NCBI GenBank assembly: GCA_947247005.1
Contig: OX365948.1
Span: 8,793,455 to 8,857,454, forward strand
Length of the DNA stretch: 64,000 nt
Source: Spisula solida
Lineage: Eukaryota > Mollusca > Bivalvia > Venerida > Mactridae
Reading direction: 5' to 3'
Positions 24,454-36,760 of the stretch are shown one piece after another (the stretch's first letter is position 1; every line of letters begins with the position of its first letter). Position numbers and translations under genes: made by a program. Below the pieces are notes generated by a model. It saw nothing but the letters and a program-made list of their open reading frames with translations, was not told where the DNA came from and ran no database searches.

Positions 24454-27400
24454 TAGTATTTAGTGATATACAATGTACAACCTTTCTGCACTGAAAGGGA
24501 CGAGTCATTTTTATACTAAATTTTGACAATTTGATACGCTTTTAACAATTCTAACAATTGAACCCACCACCATGTACGAATATGATTAACAACCTACTTG
24601 TAAGGTTATGCTGCCCAAGAGAGGGAACCTCTTTGAGGTATTATTGTAAACTACAGATTCTCGATATGTGACTTATGAACTAGTTGTTTAGTGCATCCAT
24701 ATACGCATCGTAATAATTCATCTGCGCAGCGTGAACGTAAATAATTATGAAATCATAGTAATTCTTCTCAGAAAATTTAAGAATTAGAAACACAGTTGTT
24801 TGGTAAACATGTTGTTTATATAAATCCAAATTGCGTATGATTTAGTTTAACCTTTAACACAGTCGTGTGTATTGCAAACAAACTTACAACTTTCACGCAC
24901 GCACGCGGAGTATCGTGCAGAACAAACTCGTGCTCTCGTTAAATATAATTGACTATACAGCTCGTATTTATGTAACTATGTCACACGTGACATTAAATCG
25001 TCCTTGGAAGAAAATAACGTCATTCGTATGGTAATATTATTAATAGTTCTTATTATACCAAGTTTATTGGCATCATGTCCTTTTCTGGGAAAGTATTAAA
25101 ACGTGCAATCGGTTCATTAATTTGTGCAAGTACAAAATGAAAATGACTTTTAATGCTTCACATGGAGCTGCTTTACGAGGAGTAAATTGTTCGTACGTAC
25201 GTAACAAGCGCCCTTAATAATGACCTTGACATACTATGTACATGTACTACACTCGAACCCGTTTAAAACAGCCGGTTTATTGTGGCATTGTTTATTAAAC
25301 AGATGGTCGTTCACAAAAACAAGCGTTTACAATAACACCGTGTATCAGCGTATTTTCGAGCGCATGGAGTCGATACGACGGAGCAGTGTACAGAAAGTGG
25401 ATTGCTTTGCTGGTCAATGTAATTACTCGAAAACACACCGAGAGACGGTGAATAAAGAGTGGCTCACTGGGAATCAACCTAACTGTATAATACGTATATC
25501 TGCTTTAGGCCATACCAAAATGGTATAATATTATTGTGGTTCATGTAACCATACTATCCTACTTTTTGCCACTAGTCCTATTTTGTTTTAAAGCCGATAT
25601 ACGTTTGTCTCCGTTGGATTTTCTGAGATGCCAATCCTAGAAACGTGTACAAAACTATCGTGAAACTCGTAATAACATCAGGATTTGCAACATAGCTAAT
25701 TTATCTATGGTCAGTGACATTACAAATGAAGACGATACACTTTAAACACAACGCGATTGCAGTTTGTTTTTGAATAACAAGATACTCCCAAAACAAGACA
25801 TCAACATCAGCAAAATATCGCCAACAAGGTGCAATCCTAGCTTTACGAAAACAACGAAACTTTAAAAAACATAGGTCGTGGCATGGGTTCATTGACCGAA
25901 ACGTTATAATTTGCAATTATTGCGATAGAAATGAAACTAGGCTATATAGCAGTAATTAGTGTTAACATTGATATATATTCTGATTTCAGCATTTCTCGCC
26001 CGACGAGTGTCCTGTTCATTACATTTTTATGACATTGTCGATCATAATCGAATAAGTAAAGAAATTTTAAATAGTCTCCTATTTTTTCTACGTGAATGAA
26101 AATTACTCGCAAGTAAACATTTGTATTTAAAACTTAAGGACAATTTAGGTATTAACCGGTCAGCTGCATCGAGGTCGAGTTTCAAATTGGTGACGTTCTG
26201 TATCTCGCATTACCTTTGATTGACCGAAGTGGACTGGTGCCAAAGTAACGAGAGCGATTTGAACGATATTCAAACATGTCACGCTTATCAACATGTAGTT
26301 CTTCAAAAGATCTGCAGATAAACATAGTCGTTAGTTACTTCAAGTCAACGTTACAAATACTGGTAGTCGTTAAGTCAACGTCCTGTAAAGTTATTGTTTA
26401 GAGCGAAGACTCATCCTAACTGTACTGTCCACATCCACGCCACGTTTAGTTTTAAGTCAGCAACTTAGGATCAAGGAATATAACACAAATGCCACAGCTT
26501 TCTCAATTTACGTAATTTCCCTTCCACGTCCACTTATTACCGCTCCTAATGTTAAATATTATCGTTTTATCGCTCTCGCCATCAATCAACATTCATCGAT
26601 AGCAGATTTTGTAAATATTTATAGATATACTAAACCCTATCGGACAATGACTCTAGTAATACGTCGTTTTATAAAGCCACTAACCTTATTGAATTGCTTA
26701 CATATAGTGAACTTGTCCGGTCTAAAACTCCCTCGATCGTGTATGTTAAATTATGCAGCCGACAAGGCAAAACAATTGCATTAAATTTCGACAAATATTA
26801 CCGTAACTTAGATTATTCGATGTCGATGCGATTTATTTTTCTTACAAGAAGAATAGGAGCCTGGGATGGAGCGGTTAAAGTTACCTATAAGGAGAAAGTG
26901 AACCGGGTGCAGGACTCGAACCCACAATTCCGATATCACAAGTCCGTATCTCTACCAACTGAGCTAGGCAGGAACTGTCGTAAGGTAATCTCCACAGTCA
27001 CTGCACATTCTTCCTTTATTTCTTGGGTAGGACCATATGCTATCCTCACCCTCACTGCATCTTGAGGCGTCTTGGACTGTTTACCACTGCCACTAATCAA
27101 GAAACGTAGGGGGTAAAAATGCACCTTCCGTGGACTCGAACCCATGAACCCCTGTTGAACTTGTCCGTAGTTCCTTTCGTTGGTAGACTGAATTCTCTAT
27201 GCACTTGTAGTAAATGTAACTTGCAAATCACACCTTCAAACACGGCCAGCTAAGACAAAGAAAGACGTTCATTGTTGAGGAGCGCCAGATTTATCTAACG
27301 TCACATACGTGTTTCACAATGACGCACTATACAAAAGGGCAGTTTAAGATATAGACGCAAACAATTAGCACTACCAAACCTAGTCTGTAAATGTAGAGAC

Positions 27401-28169
27401 AATATTGCTTTAATATTAACGAAGCGCACCTTGTAAGTAAACTTAGAACACATGTTTTATCATGATATGTGCAATCATTCATAAACACTGTTTCAAATAA
27501 AGATTGGGGAGTAGCAGAGTGGGGATAGAATAATCATGAATCATAGTTATATATCATATATGACGACAGCATGATGTACCTGAATTTCGGACAGTTCTAC
27601 GCGTAATTATCGCCGTGATATTTTAATCACATCACTGAAAGTAAATTTGTGTGGCGTACGACTGATGCCATTTAAACCAATATCAAATAAAGGTTGCATC
27701 AACATTTTATGCCCGAATTCTGATGAGCCAAGTATCATTCAAACGTTTGTGATGCTCAAGACAAGACACCAAGCGAACCAGCAGTTACATGGAACATGCT
27801 ATGCTGAGCGTCAAGCAAATGATATTTGCAATGACCATTTTTATCGACTTGGAGCGTTCACCCGGTGTCAAGATAATTAGTTACTGGGTAGTCTCCGTAT
27901 GGGAATTAAAACAGTACAAACACACAAGCAGTACAGGAATATTGTTTTCCTGACCCTTTGAGTGGTAACATTCTTTCTCATAATTACAAAACTTGTTTTG
28001 TTGCTATGTACTGTCAGCCATCTTGAAATACTGGAAGCAGGCTGGATAAACAACAAGAAATTCATGCCCTCGGGCAAATTATGTCGAGCCTCGGCGCGCA
28101 CGTTGAAAAAAATCACCAACTTAAATGTGCCAAGTTACATCTAATCACACCATGTATAAATAAGAAATG
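24454..28169. other. Unique A+T-rich DNA, no gene recognised
   Basis: Apart from the tRNA-like block at 26900-26976, nothing structured was found. The 102-codon frame at 25220-25528 and the 123-codon frame at 26694-27065 have no recognised motifs, and the latter runs antisense through the tRNA-like sequence. A second B-box-like word (reverse of GGGTTCGAGTCC) occurs near 27132. Confidence 0.5.
26900..26976 (-). repeat. tRNA-like sequence, tRNA pseudogene or SINE head
   Basis: The minus strand contains TAGCTCAGTTGGTAGAG, a textbook A box and D arm, and GTGGGTTCGAGTCCTGC, a textbook B box and T arm (stem GTGGG/CCTGC with two wobble pairs). The anticodon arm pairs poorly; the best fold places GTG in the loop. 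The seven-base acceptor arms mostly fail to pair. Internal promoter elements therefore look intact while the cloverleaf is degraded. This is the best tRNA-like sequence in the window; I favour a SINE or pseudogene over a working tRNA gene. Confidence 0.55.
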
Positions 28170-28825
28170 ATCCGTACAAACTTCAATTTGACCTTTGCCC
28201 CCAACACTGACCTTGACCTTTGAGAGAGGAACTTGGAGTTGCTCATGACACTCGAATTAGTAGATGTTAACATTCATGCCAATTATAAGAAAGATTGGTC
28301 AATGAATGACAAAGGAATGGTTTGGACAAATTTCAACTTGACCTTTGATCTCCGACTGTGACCTTTACCTTTGAGATAGGAACCCAGGGGTTGGGCATAA
28401 CACTCTGTCTCATTGAGGATAACATTCACTCCAAATATAAGAAAAATTGGTCAATCCATGACAAAGTTATGGTCCGGACAAACTTCAATTTGACCTTTGA
28501 CCTCCAACTGTGACATTGACCTTGCAGATAGGAACCTAGGGTTGGGTTCGACACTCTGCCTCATGGAGGTAAACATTCATGCTAAATATAAAAATGATTG
28601 GTCAATGCATAACAAAGTAATGGTCCGGACAAGCTTAAATTTGACCTTTAACCTCCAACTGTGACCAATACCTTTTAAATAGGAACCTGGGGGTTCATTC
28701 GTGCCAAATATAAGCAAGATTGGTTAAAGTATAACACAATCGGACATACGCACGCACTTACGCATGCACATACGCCAAAAGTGGCGACTAAGTCTCGCTC
28801 ACAGCAAGCGGGCTCGACAACAAAC
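28170..28825 (+). mobile_element. Non-autonomous element with four about 151-bp core repeats and 3' hairpin
   Basis: The phrase TTCAATTTGACC and its variants recur at about 28182, 28333, 28486 and 28637. Each core unit includes TGACCTTTGACCTCCAACTG, AGGAACC with GGGTT, and AACATTCATGCCAAATATAA followed by GATTGGTCAATG. After the last unit comes a short CGCACGCACTTACGCATGCA tract and a hairpin, CTCGCT (28794-28799) pairing with AGCGGG (28807-28812). Core repeats, an alternating CA/CG-type microsatellite and a terminal hairpin match the plan of bivalve pearl elements, which others have linked to Helentron-type transposons. That link is inference from architecture. The 5' end is not sharply defined. 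Confidence 0.65.
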
Positions 28826-28829
28826 TAAC

Positions 28830-29850
28830 CCTAGTCAGAGACCTTAAATTGATCTTTCATGTTTGACCGCTATAGAAAACTGCCACTTATAACTAACCAA
28901 CCCCTGTCAGAGACCTTAAATAGATATTTCAGGGTTGACTGCCGTAGAAAACTTCCAATTATAACTAACCGACCCCTGTCAGAGACCTTAAATAGATTTT
29001 TCAGGGTTGACTGCCGTAGAAAAATTCCAATTATAACTAACCGACCCTTGTTAGAGACCGTAAATAGATATTTCAGGAATAACCGCCGTAGAATATTTCC
29101 ACTTATAACTAACTGACTTCCAGCCAGAGACGATATTTAGATATTTCAGGATTGTCAGCTGTAGAAAACAGCCATCTGGAACTAAATGACTTCCTCTCAG
29201 ACACCTTATATAGATATTTCAGGACTGTCGGCTATAGGAAACTGCCACCTATATCTTACCGACCCCCTGCAAGAGACATTATATAGATATTTAAAGATTG
29301 TCGGCTGTAGGAAACTGCCACTTTAACAAACCAAACCTTTACAAAAGACATTGTATACATATTTCAGGATTATTGGCTGTAGAAAACTGCCACCTGTAAC
29401 TGACCTTATATAGATATTTTAGGGTTGGCAGTGGAAGAAAACCACCACTTATAACTAACCGACATCCTATTTAGTATAAATATTTTCAGAGTTGACTGCT
29501 GTAGAAAACTGCCACTAAAATTATGACCTAACAGACCCCTGTCAGAGACCTTAACTAGATCTTTCAGGGTTGACCGCTGTGGAAAACTGCCGCTTAGAAC
29601 TAACAGACCCCTGCCAGAAACCTGAAATAGACATTTCACGGTTGACCGCTGGAGAAAACAGCCACTTATAACTAACCGACCCCTGTCAAAGACCTAATTA
29701 AGACATTTCAGTGCTGACGTGTCGTCCTCCTGTCAGTGATCTATATAGATATTTCAGGGTTGAAGTGGAGAAAACTGCCACCTACAACTAACCGTTCGCC
29801 TGTCGGAGACCTTATAATACAGGTTACACTGTTTATAGATAGATTCAGCA
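28830..29850. repeat. Imperfect 72-bp tandem array, about 14 copies
   Basis: The unit contains GACCTTAAATAGATATTTCA, GGGTTGACTGCCGTAGAAAA and CTGCCACTTATAACTAACCG, then ACCCCTGTCAGA. Spacing is near 72 bases with several shortened copies (for example around 29400 and 29740). Copies near 28900-29050 are most alike; those to the right are diverged. The array starts within about 20 bases of the 3' hairpin of the preceding element. An 85-codon open frame at 28859-29116 simply reads the 24-residue repeat. Confidence 0.9.
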
Positions 29851-30999
29851 CTGACCGATATATGTGTGATATTTGAAGAAAAAAACATGTGCGCTATCTT
29901 CGATGATTGGTATCAAAATTATTCTTGTAGATTTATAACTCATTTAATTATTGATCATTTGGTGTAGGTCTATTATACAAAGATATGAAAGTATACTTTG
30001 AAATTGTCAATGTAAAATTCGGATAAGTTTTGAATGTACATAGATATGAATAATTTGCTATACAGTTGATAAAGTATAATTATTATAATTAAACTAACGT
30101 TACTATTAAAACCTATATACATTACATTGCTTTTTGGTGCAACTTTTACTCGGGTATAATTTTATTTGTTCACCGGTAGGGCCGAAAAGTAAATTATTCT
30201 GATCGAATTTGATATTATTCGGCTTATCTATTTATTTGTTGTTAAATTAAATCATATACAAATGTATAGGTGCATAAGTCTTTATTAAGAATACGAAACC
30301 CCAATTGCGTCCATACAACCATCTCTTACAGTAAAATATATAAAAAAAAAGATTGCTTTCCGGCATTTCGGCGCTTATCGGTACTTCTTATATATGTATA
30401 TATGGTCCCTGATGTAACTGAGTTTCAAAATATAGCAGGTTATAAAACATGACTACATACGTAACAGTATTAGAAATGTTGATAACCATGGGATTACTTT
30501 CTATGTCTTGGTGATTAAAATTGGTAATAAGAATGTAGTCCGAATTAGGTAAATCGCGAATGATTTTCTATAAAATATCATTTAATATAAAAGTCTGATA
30601 ATAAGTATTGGTCTTAATATGAGTAAATGTAGGTAATGTAAACACATCCGGTTAAATGATAATGTAACCTGCGTAGCATGCTTGTAGTATTGTTCAAATC
30701 ATAGAACTATTTATTTGCGGAGGACTTTTTTCTGGCCTAAAGTCGGTGAATTGGTCGTAAGCTGAAAAGTGGTAATGTACGCCACACAAAAAATACGTTA
30801 CTATTCATTAGACAAAGAAAACTGGTCAAAACGTGCGAATTTCTTCAATCTAAGCACTATTTACGTAGAAAAAAATCTAGTTACGTTTGAAAGTATCTGT
30901 TTTGTGTTTTAATTTAGGATTCGTATTAAACGGTAGTTTCTAATTACTACAAAAAGTAATAAAATAAATACATTTCCACAAAACTTTTTATGGGAAATG
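29851..30999. other. Very A+T-rich DNA without a recognised feature
   Basis: Stops are dense in all frames. No inverted termini, arrays or tRNA-like boxes were noticed. Confidence 0.55.
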
Positions 31000-31222
31000 T
31001 TGTATATATCCACAGGCCTAAGACATTATATCACAAAATACAGTTTTGAAATTCCCCATCTTCCCGTCATTACTATATATTCTCACAAAATACAGAGTTT
31101 TGAAATTCCCCATCTTCCCGTCATTACTATATATAATAGAATATATAGTAATGACGGGAAGATTGGGAATTTCAAAACTCTGTATTTTGTGATATAATTT
31201 CTTAGGCCTGTGATATATCAAA
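31000..31222. mobile_element. Foldback palindrome with a duplicated left arm
   Basis: The outer sequence ATATATCcACAGGCCTAAGA on the left is matched in inverted form by TCTTAGGCCTGTGATATAT on the right. Inside, ACAAAATACAGAGTTTTGAA and ATTCCCCATCTTCCCGTCAT on the left (31086-31128) pair with their reverse complement at 31142-31192, around a centre ACTATATAT-AATAGA-ATATATAGT. The left arm contains a second tandem copy of the roughly 54-base arm segment (31035-31080), so one strand can pair in two registers. There is no coding content. It could be a MITE that lost its core or a palindrome formed during repair. Confidence 0.85.
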
Positions 31223-32408
31223 CATCATGATCTTGTATGAATGACCTTGACATTAAGCGATATGATAAAATACGATTTAGTTGCATTAGGTCACCATATT
31301 ACGAAAGTCCAAAGGATCATCCTTATATGCTTAAAATATGTATAATACAAGTGTGTCGGCTGCTTAAAGTAAATAGTTCTCCACCAATATTTACACCTTA
31401 ATACCATCTTTAATGACCTTGTGTATAGAGGTCCTTAGCCTCACAGTGAGAGGACATTATGCTGTCATTAATCTTTGATTAAATACTGATATCTACGTGC
31501 CAAATCATTAAAATTTTAATCTTGTCCGGCATTAAATTTCCACATTGATCTTGCCCGGCATAAAGTTTCTGCATTGCGGACGTTATTTCCGTAAAATAAA
31601 CACGAGCTTATTGTGTTTCTGCTCTGTTCTATGAATTGGAATGATTTTTACTCTTAATCAATGATGCAGTTACCTGTAATATTTTTTATTTGATTGGTTT
31701 GGTATAGCATTCGAGCAAAATTTGAAATAAATACATCTGCATTTAGGGGGTCCCACCAGCTAATTTTTCTCAGAATGATGAACGGACCAGACTCGAAGTC
31801 CGGAAAAGATGGCTTTTTTTCTCAACATTGCAGGTGGGTATATATAGTCCAGTCAGAGTAAGAATAGAGTGGCGCAGCGGTCGAGCCCACTATTACGGTG
31901 TAAAATCAATTATAAAGGATTATACAGACAGCTATAATGTCAATGCTAAACTAACATACTTTATTCGTTTTACCTGTTCTGACAATGGTTGTTATCTTTT
32001 GTGTACATATAAACGACAACTTCACTCCCACCATACCCTTCAGACTAAACTTTACATGCATGTGTTAACCGGACAAAACTATATTGTATTTTAATTACTT
32101 AAAAAACATGTTAGTAATAAGGTAAAGGCTTTGTTTATTATAATGTCACCCCTATTGAAAGGGCCAGCAATTTGACTTATGAGACACATAATTATCCTTC
32201 GTACGCACAGTACTTCCCGAATCCCATCGCTTTATGTCCGGGCGTCTGGTAGAGTTAGGCCTACGATAACCATTCTTTAACTAGCCGTCGGCTCATCAAC
32301 CGACCGCATGTTCTAACTCAGCTTCCGCCTGGATTGGAACCTTCGATCTCCCACTTCCAAGGCGGACATCCTAACCACTAGGCCACGGTCGCAGTAATAG
32401 CTGCTGGA
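31223..32408. other. Unique DNA with one tRNA-like sequence
   Basis: A two-copy short repeat (CTTGTCCGGCATTAAATTTC and CTTGCCCGGCATAAAGTTTC) occurs at about 31519 and 31552. TGGCGCAGCGGTCGAGC at 31871 resembles an A box alone. The 88-codon frame at 31828-32094 has no recognised motif. Confidence 0.5.
32322..32393 (-). repeat. tRNA-like sequence, probable SINE head
   Basis: The minus strand reads GTGGCCTAGTGGTTAGGATG (A box) and GAAGGTTCCAATCCAGG (B box with one deviation) at tRNA spacing, with CCGCCTTGGAAGTGGG between them resembling an anticodon arm. This is the form common in mollusc tRNA-derived SINEs. The stems are imperfect, so a functional tRNA is not supported. Confidence 0.5.
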
Positions 32409-32835
32409 TAAACGAGATATGTTTGTAAAACACGTATGCCCCCATGGCAGCCCAATAGTCAAAAATGGTTAAGGTCTCAGTGACCTTGACTTTTGACCTA
32501 CTGACCTCAAAATCTTCTACTGTTGCTGACCAACCTCCATGTAAAGTTTGAAGATCCTATGTCAAAGCGTTCATGAGTTATTGAACGGAAACCATTTAAA
32601 TAGTCAGAAATGGTAAAGGTCACAGTGACCTTTGACCTACTGACCTAAAATCTATAGGGGCCATCTACTGTTGCTGACAAACCTCCATGTAAAGTTTGAA
32701 GATCCTAGGTCAAAGCGTTCTTGAGTTATTGAACGGAAACCATTTTATACGACCGACAGACAGACAGACAGACAGACCGACAAACATGTGCAAAGCAATA
32801 TACCCCCTCATCAAAGATGGGGGGCATAATTAACA
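32409..32835 (+). mobile_element. Core-repeat element with (GACA)n tract and 9-bp 3' hairpin
   Basis: The head is GATATGTTTGTAAAACACGT followed by ATGCCCCCAT (32436-32445). Two core units of about 150 bp follow, each with GGTCACAGTGACC-like text, TGACCTACTGACCT, CTACTGTTGCTGAC, CCTCCATGTAAAGTTTGAAG and GAGTTATTGAACGGAAACCA. A GACA microsatellite (32757-32785) precedes a hairpin, CCCCTCATC/AAA/GATGGGGGG (32804-32824), then CATAATT. The hairpin tail ATGGGGGGCAT is the inverted form of the 5' ATGCCCCCAT. It is non-autonomous with no reading frame. Confidence 0.8.
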
Positions 32836-32851
32836 TAGGAAACCAAGTAGT

Positions 32852-33235
32852 ACAAGAGATGTTTGTAAAACACATATGCCCCAAATGGCAGCCCAATAGT
32901 CAGAAATGTTAAAAGTCATGGCGTCCTTGATCTACTTACCGTAAAATCAGAGGCCTTCTACTATTGATGACCCGCCTCCATGTAGTCCGAAGATCTTGGG
33001 CCAAACCGTTCCAGAGTTATCGATCGGAAACCATTTGGTCTACTTGTACATGTTAAAGGTCATAGCGACCTTTATCTTTGACCTACTTACCTCAAAATCA
33101 ATAGGGATCATCTACTGTTGATGACCAACCTCCATGTAAAATTTCATGAGTTATTGTTCGGAAACTACTTCTATATACAGACCGATCGACATAAGCAAAA
33201 CAATAATTATACCCTCTTCTTTGAAGGGGGCATGC
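32852..33235 (+). mobile_element. Second, diverged copy of the same core-repeat family
   Basis: It opens ACAAGAGATGTTTGTAAAAC then ATATGCCCCAAATGGCAGCC, matching the head of the element ending 20 bases upstream. Core units are shorter and more mutated (CTACTATTGATGACC, CTACTGTTGATGACC). It ends in a hairpin, CCCTCTTC/TTT/GAAGGGGG (33212-33230), followed by CATGC. The two copies lie head to tail. The hairpin sequence differs from the first copy, yet all eight pairs are kept. Confidence 0.75.
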
Positions 33236-35251
33236 AAATGACAGCCATGTAAAATCTGATTGATGCCTCTGGATATCGAACACATATAATTAATTCAGTA
33301 AAGTATTAATACCTACACCATCTGTTTATGAATATAGCAAGTCGTTGAACATTCTTGCTTTTAAGTTAAATGTTTTCGAATAGCAGATGTTACCGTGTTT
33401 AACATATCAAATATAATGTAAAATGAAATCTCGTAATCAACTTCACATTTTCTGGTTTTAAAGTTTTGTGAAATAAATGTATTATTTATGCGACAGATTG
33501 TCAAAATCAAAGTTGGGGCTCCCCCTCATGACGTTCAATGCTAATCAATCCCCTAAAAGAGAGTTGAGATCATAAAGGAGTGTTTGTTATTCCCAATGTG
33601 TTACCTATGTCTCGCTATTACGTGTCCAGTGTCATCTGAAAGGGCCACGTCTGTTACCTTGTGTGTACATTTATCATTTTATATACCCGTAATAGCGTTA
33701 TTTGTCGATGCAACAGACTCCTCTTCGAACACAATCGAGCAGTACCGGAGTTTAAACCACATGTTAAGAGAACACATTGCCTATTAGATAAGAGTGTCCA
33801 GGAGGTTTCGGAAATATAGAAACATTGATTGCCTAAGGGTGTTGACGGGGGAGCGTACAACTAAAGATGAATTGAGTTATGAGTCCATAATTAAAGTGTT
33901 AAATCTTTGGTAAAGCAAATATTGTTGAAAAGATAAAAGCAGAATAAAACTGCATTGATAGAATAACCGGATCCGCGTTCTTTGGTTCATACGAAAAGGT
34001 TTCAGTCAAATAAAAAAGGAAAAAAAGAAAGACTTCGATGTTTGATAAACCGAACCAAGCAACCGAATTCCGTTCCTCACGTAAATCGAGGTTCGTGTAC
34101 AATATACATGTACAAATGTACAATATACAGCGGGTATGCAGGGTGTCGGCAAACATACAAGACAAATAGAAGACAGTCATTGCCATGTTTGAAACATGTA
34201 TGTTCAACCAAACAAACATATTTTTGCAATAAAAGACAAAAACTACATAGCTGGAGTTGAACTCTGTATCCAGCAAGGCTTTCAAATATGATGTTTAGTC
34301 TCCTATTGTTCTTTCAAACACAGCTAGCGAAGGATAGATAGAAAAGGAAGAGTAGGAAAGGGCATCGGTCCATCTTACTGACACAACGTATGAACGATGG
34401 ACAAAGATTGATTGATTATACAGGAAGAAACATAATGTCTACATGAATACGTTGTTGCAGCTTCCAAAAATGACATGACACTGTTTAAAGAAAGGAAAAG
34501 GCAACGTAACGAATACATCTGAAATACGACAACCAAAACAAGTGTTGTCCTAGATAGTCCTAAAGTTGTGTAAAATATAACCTTACAATGTTTTCACAGA
34601 GTTCCCGAGTCATTTACGAGAAAATAAAATCCGCACGACGATCGGACGAGTGGACGTACAATGCACGTACTAGCTCGGTACCGACGCCGTAGTATTAGTA
34701 ACGAATTTGTAATTAATTGTCAACCTTTGGCGCCAAGTTATATTTACACATCGTACAAGTATATTAAAAGTCAGCAATTTCAGGATTCGGTCGAATTACG
34801 CACAACAGTGACACACTTGGCAAATGATCAGCTGCCCTAATGTAAAACACGAGCCTGTTCGACGGAAAAATTAACATATCAACCCAGATTTAAATGTCTT
34901 TCTTCAGCTGTTTAAAATTAATGAATGGCGTGACACAACTTATAATCCTAGGGGGAATATACAGACGGCTTTTTGTCATATTGTTACAACAATATCCAAT
35001 ACTCGAAAGGCTATACGATCAACTAAAATAAAATTACTAATATGCATAATAAAATGGCAACGAATTAATAATTTATGATTATGAATTCGCAACATTAAAT
35101 TTAATTATTATAATCAATGTCCGGATTTATGCGAGAACCACACGCGTCATGCATACAAGCCCGAAACTTTGGTTCCGGTTGCCGCGTTTGTCTGGATACT
35201 CAATTCGACATGTGGAAAAATAAAAATACTACGTGACATGAATTAGCGTAC
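33236..35251. other. Unique A+T-rich DNA, no gene recognised
   Basis: A 128-codon minus frame (33899-34285) and an overlapping 92-codon plus frame (33982-34260) show no recognised motifs. TGTACAATATACATGTACAA near 34095 is a small local repeat. Confidence 0.5.
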
Positions 35252-35485
35252 ATGTTCATTTCAATGTCTGCTTTTCGATATTGTAAGTATTTATTAAGTA
35301 GTTTTTCTGAATTACAGACCTATTCCCCACGCTCCAGACACACCATGTTTGATTTTAACACACAGTTTATAGATTTTAAACACACTAGAGCTTCAATTAA
35401 TTATCAATGTTTCCCATTTTACGGACCAAACACATGGAAAAACACGATTGAGACTATGTATACTACTACCAAATCCCCTGAATGA
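35252..35485 (+). pseudogene. Possible C-terminal remnant of a non-LTR retrotransposon reverse transcriptase
   Basis: The frame reads about 77 residues. The part SPRSRHTMFDFNTQF followed by HTRASINYQCFPFYGPNTWK resembles the end of LINE-type ORF2 proteins, where a basic T-R-S-x-x stretch precedes an aromatic F-x-F/Y-x-G-x-x-x-W-N motif. The usual W-N-x-L-P end is changed to WKN-T here and no reverse transcriptase core (the YADD box) was found upstream. It would be a short 5'-truncated and decayed insertion. The match is by eye and to a weak, degenerate motif, so confidence is low. Confidence 0.35.
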
Positions 35486-36760
35486 TAGTCTGCCTGTCTT
35501 GGCTTACACACCGTCTGTCTTGGAACAATACTTGTATACGTTGAGCACCAAATACTTAATACAATATACATGTACCTGTAACAGCATAGTCCAATCAAAC
35601 TATATAGATCTATATAACATAGTGTCACCCAAGAAACTAACTATATAATTGTAGAATATTATGAGTTGAGACCCAAAGTTCTCTATTCCCCCACAGCTAG
35701 AGGGCTGTCCACACTATCCTAAAACTGCTTCAAACATTGCAGAATTTTATATTTAAATACACAGTGTAAAGCGGCATGCTTGCTTGCGTACTTGCTTACT
35801 TACTTACTATATGCAATTGCATTGAACAAAACACATCACTTTTTTAAGTTGTTGTACCAAACACAGCATGACATAGGCATTTTAACAGTAGTTCCTCATC
35901 CGCATGATTACGCATCGCTTCAGAAAACAATTAGACAATTCGACAAACCTCTTGACATGATAGCTTCATCAGCGACCTATGTTAACATATAAGGGGCTAT
36001 TAGTAACAAGTCAAACGGGTTGTTATAACAGACATGTAACAAATCTGTTACCTATACATTTGCACCTGTATAAGTGTAAAGATTTATCAACAAGCTTATC
36101 AGATACCTGCGATAAGTACAATGTTACATCTGTTTACAACAGTGGATTACGATGTTTCTTGAACACTGAATCGGTTCCTGGTATTTTCAAGAAATTCTTT
36201 TCAAAATACTTGGTCATCCTCAATTTCAATACAAGCTCTGTGTTGTATCTGTAGAGACATGCTTAAAGATGTTTTAGATAAACTTAATTAGTTTTTATTA
36301 CAAGCAAACCTCAGCATATCAGGACACAAGTACAGTTTAGTGGAGCATCCAATGATCCCGAGTGAGAATACCAAAAACATGCCACGAAGTTGCGGAATAA
36401 TTCAAAAGTATTTAGAAAATACGACACTACGCCCATAACTTCACACGAACAAGTAAACACATATCATATTATACACATTTAGCGGTATACGATGTACATA
36501 CATGTAATAATAAATTATACAATTTTATGCCAGTGGGTAAAAAGTTAATTGTATCAAAACAAAACAAAAATCATTTCTTCGCAATGGCCTTAATTGTGAA
36601 CGGTTTTGAAACATATGTCGATGACGCGTCAACACCATTCGAAGAACAAGTCGAATATTTCTATTGACGTCTATGAAAGTACATCTAATTGGATTCCCTT
36701 CAGCAAAATCCATAATAATATCAGGACAACTGCATGTTTGGGTCCTAAATAACATCTATG
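35486..36760. other. Unique A+T-rich DNA, no gene recognised
   Basis: A short CTTA-type microsatellite lies near 35789-35811 and a small palindrome TATATAGATCTATATA near 35603. The 91-codon frame at 35979-36254 has no recognised motif. Confidence 0.5.

Noticed and set aside
25055..25530. TTATTATACCA and TGGTATAATA as inverted termini of an element
   Set aside because: Only about ten A+T-rich bases match and no target duplication or internal structure supports it.
31868..31890. TGGCGCAGCGGTCGAGC as a tRNA gene start
   Set aside because: An A-box-like word with no B box at the right distance and no cloverleaf.
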